In this document: positions 8,952-18,230 of the stretch, piece after piece | Layout: each line of letters opens with the position of its first letter | Position numbering within the stretch: position 1 is the first letter of the stretch | Assembly: GCF_900167435.1 (NCBI RefSeq) | Contig: NZ_FUWS01000005.1 | Span: 146,972-197,271, forward strand | From: Marinactinospora thermotolerans DSM 45154 | GTDB lineage: Bacteria; Actinomycetota; Actinomycetes; Streptosporangiales; Streptosporangiaceae | DNA: 50,300 nucleotides | Reading direction: 5' to 3' | Translations under genes and position numbers: made by a program | Notes under the pieces: model-generated | What the model was told of the DNA's origin: nothing | Database searches by the model: none | The model's input: the letters and a program-made list of their open reading frames with translations, nothing else

Positions 8952-11900
8952 ATGGCGAGGCAACTCCTCACGGTAGCCCCGGATGGACACGCGACGATCG
9001 GGGCCGCGGTGGCGGCGGCCGAGAACGGCGCCCTCATCAGCATCGCACCGGGCCGTTACGAGGAGAGCCTGGTGCTGATGAAGGTCGTCACGCTGGTGGC
9101 GCGGGACGGCCGCGGCAGCGTCGAGGTGGTCGCCGGGTCCGGCAGCGTGGTCGTCTCGGCGGCCGAGGCCGTCAAGTTGTCCGGGATCGTCCTGCGCGGC
9201 CTCGACGGGGACCGGCCCGCGGTCGACATCGCCGCCGGCCAGGCCGAGATGGCCGACTGCGAGGTGTCCGGGGCGGCGTGGACGGCGGTCGTGGTGCGCG
9301 ACTCCGGCGCGCTGGCGATGCGCGAGAGCAGGGTGACCTGCTCGGCGGGCGCGGGGGTGGTCATCACCTCGCCCGAGCGCAGCGTGATCGAGGACTGCCT
9401 GATCGAGGACGTCCAGACCAGCGCCCTGGTCCTCGGCGAGCAGGGCGCTCCGACGGTGCGTTCGTGCGTCTTCCGCGACGTGCGCGGCAACGGGGTGTTC
9501 GCCAGTGGCCGCTCCGGCGGCCTGGTCGAGGACTGTGAGATCTCCGGGTGCGCCAAGCCCGCCGTCGCGTTGGAGGACGACGCCTCGACGTCGCTGCGCG
9601 ACCTGCGGGTGCACGGCACCTCCGACGACGGCCTGGTGCTGTCGACCCGGTCCCGTGTCGACGTCGAGGACTGCCGGTTCGAGGACATCGGCGGACGCGG
9701 CGTGGCCGTGCACAACGGCGCCGACCCGCAGCTGCGCCGGGTCACCGTGGAGCGCTCCACCGGGGCGGGCATCCACCTGTGGGGCAAGGCCCGGGGCATG
9801 TTCACCGACTGCGAGGTGATCGACGCCGGCGGGGACGCGGTGCGCGCCGAGGAGCGTTCGACGACCTCCTTCGTCGGTCTGATCGTGCGCGGCGGCAACG
9901 GGGTCTCGATCACCGGCGGCAGCACCGTGGAGTTCGACCGGGGGCTGGTCTCCGGCACGAAGGGCGCCGGCTTCGTGGTCGAGGCCGCCAGCCCCTTCCT
10001 GCGGGGCCTCGCCGTCACCGACACCAAGGGCCAGGGCATCCGCTTCGTCAAAGACGGGCAGGGTCGCCTGGAGGATGTGACGGTCGAGCGCACCGGCAAG
10101 AACGCGATCCAGGTGGACGAGGGGTCGCGTCCGCTGCTCACGGGTGTTCAGATCCGCGAGAGCCGCGACGCCGGCGTCGCGGTGGGCGCGGCGGCACGCG
10201 CCGACCTGCGCGACTGCGACATCTCCGACTGCACCGGGGACGGTGTCGCCGTGCTCAACGGCGGCGAGGCGTCGCTGCTGCGCACCCGGGTCTACAACGG
10301 CCGCCGCAACGGCGTGCTGGTGGCCGCGGGCGCGCGGGCGAACCTGCGCCGCTGCGAGCTGTTCGGCAACGGCGGTGACGGCGTCCTCGTGCACAGCGCC
10401 GAGGACGTCGTGGTCGAGGACTGCTCGGTGCGCGACAACGCCCGTGCCGGTCTGCGCCAGACCGTGCGCAGCGAGCGGATCCGCGCCCAGGACCTTCTGA
10501 GCAGCGGGAACGGCGCCCCCGACGCCTACGGCGAGAACGCCGACGGCGGCGGCCAGGACGCGATGCCCTCCCCCCTGCCCTCCCCCTCCTTCTCGGCCGA
10601 GGCCCCCGAGAACGCGGAGCCCGAGTCCGAGGGCCCCCTGGCGGAGCTGGACGCGCTGGTCGGCCTGGCCAACGTCAAGCACGAGGTCCGGACCCTGATC
10701 AACCGCACCCAGATGGCCAAGCGCCGCGCGGAGATGGGGCTGCCCACGCCCTCGATGAGCCGGCACCTGGTGTTCGGCGGGCCGCCCGGTACCGGTAAGA
10801 CCACGGTGGCGCGGTTGTACGGCCGGATCCTCGCCGAGCTGGACGTGTTGCGCTACGGGCACGTGGTGGAGGTGGCGCGGGCCGACCTGGTGTCGCAGTA
10901 CGTGGGCGGGACCGCGATCAAGACCACCGAGGTGTTCGAGCGCGCCAAGGGCGGCGTGCTGTTCATCGACGAGGCCTACACCCTGTCGGGCAAGCAGGAC
11001 GGCGGCAGCGGCCCCGACTTCGGCCGGGAGGCCATCGACACCCTGGTGAAGCTGATGGAGGACCACCGCGACGAGGTCGTGGTGATCGTCGCCGGCTACA
11101 CCGAGGAGATGCAGGGCTTCCTGGCCGCCAACCCGGGCATGGCCTCCCGGTTCAGCCGCACGATCGAGTTCCCCAACTACGAGGTGGACGAGCTCGTGCA
11201 GATCGTGGAGGGCATGTGCGAGGCCCACCACTACCAGCTCGCCGAGGAGACCCGGACGGCGCTGCGGGCGCGCTTCGACGGGATGCACCGGGGTTCGACC
11301 TTCGGCAACGGGCGTGACGCGCGCAAACTGTTCGAGGAGATGATCGACCGCCAGGCCTACCGGCTGGGCGGCGAGCCCCCGGACAACCCGGCCGACCTCA
11401 CCCTGCTGCTGCCGGTCGACCTAGGCGTGGAGACCCCGGCCGAAGGGGCGTCGGACAAGCCCGTGGACGAGGTGGCAGCGCTGCGCGCCGAGATGGACGC
11501 CATGGTGGGGTTGAGCGGGGTCAAGGCGACGGTCAACGACCTGGCCAACCTGCTGGTCATGTCCCAGCAGCGCAAGGCGATGGGCCTGCCCGTGCCGTCG
11601 ATGAGCCACCACCTGGTGTTCGCCGGCGCACCCGGTACCGGTAAGACAACGGTGGCCCGGCTGTACGGCAGGCTGCTGCACACGCTGGGGGTGCTGCCCA
11701 GCGGCCAGGTGGTGGAGGCGGCGCGGTCGGACCTGGTCGGCCGCTACATCGGGCACACCGCGCAGATGACGACCGAGGTGTTCGAGCGGGCCAAGGGCGG
11801 CGTGCTGTTCATCGACGAGGCCTACACGCTGACCCCCCGAGGGGGCAGCGGCGCGGACTTCGGCCAGGAGGCGGTGGACACCCTGGTGAAGCTGATGGAG

Positions 11901-12281
11901 GACCACCGCGACGAGGTCGTGGTGATCGTCGCCGGCTACACCGACGAGATGCAGCGCTTCCTCGACTCCAACCCGGGTCTGGCCTCGCGGTTCAGCCACC
12001 GGATCGAGTTCGCGAACTACAGCGACGAGGAGCTGGTGACGATCGTCGCGAAGATGGCCGCGTCGTCGGGGTACGAATGCGCCGAGGACACCCTGCACGC
12101 CCTGGCGGAGCACTTCTCCGCGGTGCCGCGGGACGCCTCGTTCGGTAACGCCCGCTACGCCCGCCAGGTCCTGGAGCGGATGATCACCCGGCAGGCGGGC
12201 CGGCTGGTGGAGCTGGGCGGCAACGTCGCCCGCGAGGACTTCACCACCCTGCTGCCGGCGGACGTCCCGGCGCCGGCCTGA
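8952..12281 (+). CDS. Right-handed beta-helix protein fused to two CbxX/EccA-type AAA+ ATPase domains
   Basis: The protein is 1109 aa. Residues 1 to about 530 are a pectate-lyase/NosD-like parallel beta-helix: repeated short strands with a V-x-D-C-x-x-x pattern and many Gly/Asn turns. After a Pro/Ser linker come two CbxX/CfqX-family AAA+ domains. Walker A lysines are at residues 616 (nt 10797) and 898 (nt 11643), and each has the Walker B stretch GGVLFIDEAYTL. EccA of type VII secretion and CbbX belong to this family and remodel protein complexes in the cytoplasm. ATG 8952 was chosen because a purine-rich AGGAAAAGGGAAGACGAG precedes it; an in-frame upstream codon at 8841 lacks this. Residues between the two ATPase domains share a 68-bp identical DNA tract. 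A role in handling the giant toxin-like protein is inferred from linkage. Confidence 0.85.
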   Translation: MARQLLTVAPDGHATIGAAVAAAENGALISIAPGRYEESLVLMKVVTLVARDGRGSVEVVAGSGSVVVSAAEAVKLSGIVLRGLDGDRPAVDIAAGQAEMADCEVSGAAWTAVVVRDSGALAMRESRVTCSAGAGVVITSPERSVIEDCLIEDVQTSALVLGEQGAPTVRSCVFRDVRGNGVFASGRSGGLVEDCEISGCAKPAVALEDDASTSLRDLRVHGTSDDGLVLSTRSRVDVEDCRFEDIGGRGVAVHNGADPQLRRVTVERSTGAGIHLWGKARGMFTDCEVIDAGGDAVRAEERSTTSFVGLIVRGGNGVSITGGSTVEFDRGLVSGTKGAGFVVEAASPFLRGLAVTDTKGQGIRFVKDGQGRLEDVTVERTGKNAIQVDEGSRPLLTGVQIRESRDAGVAVGAAARADLRDCDISDCTGDGVAVLNGGEASLLRTRVYNGRRNGVLVAAGARANLRRCELFGNGGDGVLVHSAEDVVVEDCSVRDNARAGLRQTVRSERIRAQDLLSSGNGAPDAYGENADGGGQDAMPSPLPSPSFSAEAPENAEPESEGPLAELDALVGLANVKHEVRTLINRTQMAKRRAEMGLPTPSMSRHLVFGGPPGTGKTTVARLYGRILAELDVLRYGHVVEVARADLVSQYVGGTAIKTTEVFERAKGGVLFIDEAYTLSGKQDGGSGPDFGREAIDTLVKLMEDHRDEVVVIVAGYTEEMQGFLAANPGMASRFSRTIEFPNYEVDELVQIVEGMCEAHHYQLAEETRTALRARFDGMHRGSTFGNGRDARKLFEEMIDRQAYRLGGEPPDNPADLTLLLPVDLGVETPAEGASDKPVDEVAALRAEMDAMVGLSGVKATVNDLANLLVMSQQRKAMGLPVPSMSHHLVFAGAPGTGKTTVARLYGRLLHTLGVLPSGQVVEAARSDLVGRYIGHTAQMTTEVFERAKGGVLFIDEAYTLTPRGGSGADFGQEAVDTLVKLMEDHRDEVVVIVAGYTDEMQRFLDSNPGLASRFSHRIEFANYSDEELVTIVAKMAASSGYECAEDTLHALAEHFSAVPRDASFGNARYARQVLERMITRQAGRLVELGGNVAREDFTTLLPADVPAPA

Positions 12282-12869
12282 CCCACGGTCGGCGACCCCG
12301 GGCGGCCCGAAGCGCCACAGGGCGGGGTGGTCCCCTCGAAAGGTCTCGAAGGGGGCCACCCCGCCCACGCTCCATGAGAAGCCGGAGCCACGTCGGGCGC
12401 CGCCCTCCCTTCTCCGCCCGACTCGGTCCCGGATCCGCTTCCAGGAACCGGCCGACATCGGACAAACGGTCTGGACCTTGGGACGAGGACGCGGGCAGGC
12501 GGCCGAACGGCACGTTCCCGGCCGGCGGCCCCATATGCCGTCACGCCGTGGCCGCCCTCGGCTTGGGACGGGATGGGCGGTCCAGCGGAAACGCACGGTG
12601 GAGGCCGTCAGCCGACTGGAGTTTCACGCGTTCCCGCTTCGTCGAACAGTACGGTGACGGCCGGCGGATCGGCGCGTCTCCTCACCGAGACCGCTATCTG
12701 CCACTGGAGCCGAGAAGCCACCTCTTATTACCAATTCACACCTTTCACCCGTTTCTCTATGGAACACTGAGACGCAACACACACCCCTATCGGAGTTCAC
12801 CCTTCGGTTCGGAGGCGTGCCCGGCAAGCAACGCGAACGGTCCACCGGGCGGCCAGAGAGGAACGGGAC
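12282..12869. other. 588-nt intergenic region
   Basis: It holds the terminator at 12320-12366. I see no convincing gene in the rest. Around 12718-12790 the base composition becomes clearly richer in A and T than the surroundings, which fits the promoter region of the nuclease-like gene that follows. No clear -35/-10 pair could be fixed. Confidence 0.6.
12320..12366 (+). terminator. Strong hairpin terminator after the AAA gene
   Basis: A 16-bp stem (12320-12335 with 12351-12366, one mismatch) has a 15-nt loop that itself contains a short TCGAA repeat. It starts 39 nt after the stop codon and closes the locus on its left. Confidence 0.75.
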
Positions 12870-13955
12870 ATGGAATTCACCGAGAGGACCGCCGCGCTCG
12901 CCGCGAAAGTGCAGAACCAACACGGCGCGATCCAGACCGAAGAGGCGACGAAGAACGCCTTTGTCATGCCGTTCATCTCGACGATCCTCGGTTATGACGT
13001 GTTCGACCCGCTGGAGGTCGTCCCCGAGTTCACCGCCGACGTGGGGGTGAAGAAGGGGGAGAAGGTCGATTACGCGATCATGCGCGACGGCGAGGTGCAG
13101 ATCCTCATCGAATGCAAGAAATCAGGCGAAGCACTCAAGATCGAGCACGCTTCGCAGCTGTATCGCTACTTCTCCGTCACGAACGCGCGGATCGCCGTCC
13201 TCACCAATGGCGGTGCCTACCACTTCTACACCGACCTCGACGCTCCGAACCGGATGGACGCCAAGCCGTTCCTCGTCTTCGACTTCGGTGACATCGACGA
13301 GACCCTCCTCCCGGAACTTCGCAAACTAACGAAAGAGGACTTCGACCTCGATTCCGTCATCAGCGCGGCGGGAGAGCTCAAGTACATCGGCGAGATCAAG
13401 CGGACCCTGGCGGCGCAGTTCAAGGACCCCGACGACGAATGGATCCGCTTCTTCACCTCACGGGTCCACGAGGGCTCCTTCACCAAACGGGTCCGTGAGC
13501 AGTTCGCGCCGCTCGTGCGCAAGGCCGCGGCACAGTACCTGAACGACCAGGTCAACGAGCGACTGAAGACGGCGCTCAGCTCGGGACAGGACACGGAGTC
13601 CACGGCTGGGGCCATCAGCAGCGACGAGGTCGCGCAGGAGGATCTGGACCGGGACACGACGATCGAGACGACCCTCGAAGAACTAGAGGGGTACCAGATC
13701 GTCAAGGCGATCGCGTGCAGCGAGGTGAAACCGCAGCGCATCGCCCACCGTGACTCGAAGTCCTACTTCGCGATCCTGCTCGACGACAACAACCGCAAGC
13801 CGATCGCCCGGTTGCACTTCAACGGCAAGTCCAAGAAGTACCTCGGCCTGTTCGACGCCGAAAAGCGGGAGACCCGTCACCTGCTGGGCTCCCTCGACGA
13901 CATCTACCTCCACAGCGAGACGATCCGCGCCTCGGTGCGCGGTTACCTGGACTGA
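12870..13955 (+). CDS. Solitary HsdR N-terminal (PD-(D/E)xK) nuclease-like protein
   Basis: The protein is 361 aa and resembles the type I restriction enzyme R subunit N-terminal domain family. Residues about 30-130 carry the PD-(D/E)xK core: Asp in KVDYAIM, then ILIECKKSGE with the E-x-K pair. HASQLYRYFSV and IAVLTNGGAYHFYTD follow, as is typical of HsdR_N proteins. There is no helicase domain, and no HsdM or HsdS gene is nearby, so it is not a complete type I system. The last 90 residues look like a separate beta-rich domain containing a KPIARLHFNGKSKKYLGLF segment. The start ATG follows GAGGAACGGGAC. Stand-alone members are common in phages, plasmids and islands. The role, defence or DNA maintenance, is unknown. 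Confidence 0.8.
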   Translation: MEFTERTAALAAKVQNQHGAIQTEEATKNAFVMPFISTILGYDVFDPLEVVPEFTADVGVKKGEKVDYAIMRDGEVQILIECKKSGEALKIEHASQLYRYFSVTNARIAVLTNGGAYHFYTDLDAPNRMDAKPFLVFDFGDIDETLLPELRKLTKEDFDLDSVISAAGELKYIGEIKRTLAAQFKDPDDEWIRFFTSRVHEGSFTKRVREQFAPLVRKAAAQYLNDQVNERLKTALSSGQDTESTAGAISSDEVAQEDLDRDTTIETTLEELEGYQIVKAIACSEVKPQRIAHRDSKSYFAILLDDNNRKPIARLHFNGKSKKYLGLFDAEKRETRHLLGSLDDIYLHSETIRASVRGYLD

Positions 13956-13966
13956 GCACCGGACCA

Positions 13967-13992
13967 CCGGGGCGGCCGTGGAGCCGCCCCGG
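13967..13992. terminator. Bidirectional hairpin between convergent genes
   Basis: A 10-bp perfect GC stem (13967-13976 with 13983-13992) and 6-nt loop lie between the stop codons of the nuclease-like gene and the convergent carboxylesterase gene. Confidence 0.7.
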
Positions 13993-13994
13993 GG

Positions 13995-15503
<1,509 letters not shown>

Positions 15504-15512
15504 TCACCCCGT

Positions 15513-15540
15513 CCTATAGAGACCGACCGGTCGGTGTCAA
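15513..15540 (-). promoter_or_regulatory. Promoter with TetR-type operator in its spacer, driving the carboxylesterase
   Basis: On the minus strand, TTGACA (15540-15535) and TATAGG (15518-15513) are 16 bp apart. The spacer holds the perfect 14-bp palindrome ACCGACCGGTCGGT (15522-15535), which also covers the last base of the -35 box. Such palindromes are typical of TetR-family operators. A repressor bound there would block RNA polymerase. No TetR gene lies in the window. Confidence 0.75.
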
Positions 15541-15703
15541 GATGGCGGCGTGGTAAGGCGCCGCCGGCCGGCCCGCCGGTGGCACCCCGTTACCCGTGGT
15601 CCCGGAGCATGCCCGTGGCCCGCCCTCCCCCGCTTGCCTGGCCGGTCCTGGCTGCGATGGATCCTGGCTCCTTGCGCCCGCCGGGTCACTACAGTGGGCT
15701 CTC

Positions 15704-16456
15704 GTGCGAGTGACGTATGCGAGCGAACGCGGTGTCGGGGCCCGCAACGAGGACTACGCGGCGGCGGCGATGGACTGGGCGTTCGTGCTGGACGGCGCGA
15801 CCGCGGCGCCGGGGGTGGACTCCGGCTGCCGGCACGACGTGCGCTGGCTGGTGGAGCGGTTGGGCGCGGCGCTGGCCTGGGAGTTGTCGGCGGCGCGCCG
15901 CCCGACGCTGCCCGACGCGCTGGCGGGCGCCATCGAGCGCGTGCGCGCCGACCACGGCGGCGGCTGTGACCTGGGCAACCCCGACAGTCCTTCGGCGACG
16001 GTGGCCGTCGCCCGCCGCGCCGAGGATGGCGCGGGGGTGGAGTACCTGGTGTTGGCCGATTCCGCGGTGCTGCTGCCCGACCCCGACGGGAAGGTGACGG
16101 TGGTCTGCGACGACCGCCTCGACCACCTGCCGGGCGGGCGCCCCTACTCGCGCGAGCTGGTCAGCGCCTCGCGCAACGTCCCGGGTGGTTTCTGGGTGGC
16201 GAGCACGGTCGCCGAGGCCGCCCACGAGGCGGTCACCGGCTCGGTGCGCTGCGAAGACCCCCGGTTCGCGCTGCTCACCGACGGCTGCACCCGCCTGGCC
16301 GAGTACTACGGGCATCCCTGGTCGTCGGTGTGGGAGCACCTCGACGAGCACGGCCCCGATTCGCTGATCTCCTGGGTGCGCGCGGAGGAGCGCCGCCACG
16401 GGGTGCCGCGCGGCAAGCGGCACGACGACGCGACGGCGCTGTACGCCCGGCCGTGA
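15704..16456 (+). CDS. PP2C-like protein phosphatase
   Basis: The protein is 250 aa, one PP2C-type domain. It would remove phosphate from Ser/Thr residues using bound metal ions. Visible motifs: N-E-D near residue 16, WAFVLDGATA (the Asp-Gly metal motif), VLADSAVLL (equivalent of the G-D-S strand), FALLTDGCTR and C-terminal RHDDATALYA with the paired Asp. No membrane segment or sensor domain is present. GTG 15704 was chosen because homologous sequence begins there; the in-frame upstream stretch from 15596 is low-complexity and overlaps the presumed promoter. No recognisable Ser/Thr kinase lies beside it, so its substrate is unknown. Confidence 0.82.
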   Translation: MRVTYASERGVGARNEDYAAAAMDWAFVLDGATAAPGVDSGCRHDVRWLVERLGAALAWELSAARRPTLPDALAGAIERVRADHGGGCDLGNPDSPSATVAVARRAEDGAGVEYLVLADSAVLLPDPDGKVTVVCDDRLDHLPGGRPYSRELVSASRNVPGGFWVASTVAEAAHEAVTGSVRCEDPRFALLTDGCTRLAEYYGHPWSSVWEHLDEHGPDSLISWVRAEERRHGVPRGKRHDDATALYARP

Positions 16457-16727
16457 CGCTGCGGGCGCCTCTCCCCGCACGATGGTCCACGAGTCGCATC
16501 GCCGGCGCTCCGTCGCGCCATGGCCGGGCCGGCCTGGTGAGCGCCGCCCATGCCGCCGCCGAGGACAGCCCCGTCCGGCTCGGTTCACCCCACTCTTCGA
16601 CGACCTGGGCGAACACCTGACCACCGATCCGAATTGGCTGCCCAAGAGTGGTCCCGATCCGGCACCGCGCAAGACGTCATGGGCGAGACCCGTAGCGCAT
16701 GCCGCGAGCCCGCCCATGACGACGGTT

Positions 16728-17177
16728 TCAGGCGACCTGATCCAAAGGCGGCAGGTAGGGGCGGACCAGGGTCTGCGTGGCGTAGTCGTCGGCGTCCGGG
16801 CCGTGTCCCCCCTCCACTCCGGGGTCGGCGGGCGCTTCCAGCGCGCGCGATCCGTCAAGGACCCGGCGCAGCAGAGCGGTGTCCGCGGAGGTCGCGGTGG
16901 GCCGCCTGCGGCGGTGACGCCCGATGTAGAGCGGCGGATCCGCGTGCCGGCCGGCCTCCCCCTCCGAAGGACTCCGGCGCGGTCCGGACGGCAGCCGCTC
17001 TCCACGGGAGGATGACGCCCCTTCCAGGACGGGCGCCTCCTTGTTCTCCGGCATCACCAGCGCCGCACGGGTGGCCGGATCGCGGTGGGCCGTCATACCG
17101 AACAGCCACAGCACCATCTCCTCCAGGACACGGCGGACAGTGGTCATTGGTGTCGGGCGGGTCCTAAGCTTGGTCAT
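16728..17177 (-). CDS. Hypothetical 149-aa protein, third gene of the ATP-binding regulator operon
   Basis: I do not recognise the family. The N-terminus (about 35 residues, TTVRRVLEEMVLWLFGM) looks like an amphipathic helix. A charged, probably disordered middle rich in Arg, Ser and Pro follows, then a short ordered C-terminal end with DDYATQTLVRPYL. The start ATG at 17177 overlaps the purine-rich AGGTGGAGGAC; a GTG at 17186 lies inside that Shine-Dalgarno sequence and was not used. It begins 16 nt after the preceding small gene ends, so the three minus-strand genes are probably one operon. Coding status rests on this spacing and on the ordered ends. Confidence 0.6.
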   Translation of the reverse strand: MTKLRTRPTPMTTVRRVLEEMVLWLFGMTAHRDPATRAALVMPENKEAPVLEGASSSRGERLPSGPRRSPSEGEAGRHADPPLYIGRHRRRRPTATSADTALLRRVLDGSRALEAPADPGVEGGHGPDADDYATQTLVRPYLPPLDQVA

Positions 17178-17193
17178 GTCCTCCACCTGTCGC

Positions 17194-17499
17194 TCAGGTC
17201 GGGGTCCACGCTCCGGGGATGGTCACGACATCCGCCGGAGCCTTCTCACGTTTGCCGTGCCGTCCGGCGCAGCATGAATCCCGCACAGGCCGTCGCGCGC
17301 GGGACATCGGGGTCTCCTCCGGCCAGGTCCAGGTTCCGGCGGAGCCCAGTCGCCAGGTACCGTCCGGGCAGATCGCCGGCCCCAGGCGGGTGTGCTCCGG
17401 AACGCCACGGCGCACCAGTGGCAGGGCGCCCACATGCCGGCGCTCCCGATCCCAGGTGACACGGGCGGCGGCCTCCCGGTGCCGAGCGTGGCCGCTCAT
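17194..17499 (-). CDS. Small hypothetical protein (101 aa) translationally coupled to the ATP-binding protein
   Basis: Its ATG (17499-17497) overlaps the stop codon of the upstream ATP-binding gene by one base (TGATG), the usual arrangement for translational coupling. The protein is basic and rich in Arg, Trp and Gly, with a central ICPDGTWRLGSAGTWTW stretch and two adjacent Cys residues. No membrane segment is seen and I do not recognise the family. The same frame stays open upstream to 17694 inside the ATP-binding gene, but that part is a shadow. The coupling suggests that it is made in fixed ratio with the ATP-binding protein and may act with it. Confidence 0.6.
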   Translation of the reverse strand: MSGHARHREAAARVTWDRERRHVGALPLVRRGVPEHTRLGPAICPDGTWRLGSAGTWTWPEETPMSRARRPVRDSCCAGRHGKREKAPADVVTIPGAWTPT

Positions 17500-18008
17500 C
17501 ACACTCGCCCGTGCGCGGTCTCGGCGCGGATCCGTTCCTTCACCAGGACCGCCATCGCCTCCGACGGCGGGATGGGAGACGATCCAGCCGTCTTCCCCGC
17601 GAGGGGAAGGGCGAACCAGACCGACTTGCCCACCGGCAGGACCTCCACGCCACAGCGGCCCCGCGACAGCCGGGTGACCAGGGCCAGCCCCCACCCGCCC
17701 TCGGACAGTGGATCGATCTCGGCCGGGTCCTTCACCGAAGGCAGTTCCGGCATCCCACGTCCGGCGTCACGCACCTCCACCACCGCACAGGCCGCCCCCG
17801 CCAGCCACACCACGACGCCGACCGGATCCGCCCCATGCCGTACGGCGTTGGCCACCAGCTCACCGACCATGAGCTCGGCGTCGTCAAGGTCGCCACCGGC
17901 CACGTGAAGCTGATGTAGCCGCTGTAGGACGCCGTGGCGCACACGGCTCACATCACGGCTTCCCTCCACCGACCTCCATTGGGCACCGGTGAATCGAGCA
18001 TCTGTCAT
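17499..18008 (-). CDS. ATP-binding anti-sigma-factor-like protein (HATPase_c, RsbW/SpoIIAB fold)
   Basis: The protein is 169 aa, a single GHKL ATPase domain as in RsbW/SpoIIAB anti-sigma factors and the ATP-binding partners of whiJ-type clusters. The N-box ELVANAVRHGAD, the G1 box DAGRGMP and the G2 box GGWGLALV are intact, so it should bind ATP and could phosphorylate or sequester a partner. The start ATG 18008 has AGGGGGAGGGAC upstream; longer in-frame versions reach into the shared promoter region. It is divergent from the XRE regulator across a 222-nt gap that carries a clear inverted repeat. In streptomycetes such trios modulate development; that role is inferred here. Confidence 0.85.
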   Translation of the reverse strand: MTDARFTGAQWRSVEGSRDVSRVRHGVLQRLHQLHVAGGDLDDAELMVGELVANAVRHGADPVGVVVWLAGAACAVVEVRDAGRGMPELPSVKDPAEIDPLSEGGWGLALVTRLSRGRCGVEVLPVGKSVWFALPLAGKTAGSSPIPPSEAMAVLVKERIRAETAHGRV

Positions 18009-18077
18009 GTCCCTCCCCCTCCCCTTCGCTACTGAGAGCGAAGACGCGAGAACAATGAGTAGAAGGTAACTCACCCT

Positions 18078-18104
18078 GTGCCATTGGTCTAGTGCCAATG
18101 GCAC
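18078..18104. promoter_or_regulatory. Inverted repeat between the divergent ATP-binding and XRE genes
   Basis: Perfect 10-bp arms GTGCCATTGG (18078-18087) and CCAATGGCAC (18095-18104) flank a 7-nt spacer. A second copy in direct orientation, GTGCCAATGG (18092-18101), overlaps the right arm 14 bp from the first. The position between divergent genes suggests the operator of the adjacent XRE regulator. The binding protein is inferred. Confidence 0.65.
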
Positions 18105-18230
18105 TGAGCTAAGAGCTCCGCCTCTCTTCGAGGGAGTCACCCCGCTTAAGCCAAGGTCGCCCCCTCCCACCTGGACGGGCACAATGACTGAGCGCACACG
18201 ACGCGACGGACGGCGCACGGAGGAGAACAC

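Noticed and set aside
12374-12997. Open frames in the 12282-12869 gap
   Set aside because: No ribosome site, no recognisable domain, Arg/Ser/Pro-rich translation and overlap with the start of the nuclease-like gene.
16482-17015. A 177-codon plus-strand frame opposing the 149-aa hypothetical gene
   Set aside because: It lacks a ribosome site and an ordered segment. The minus-strand gene fits an operon by spacing.
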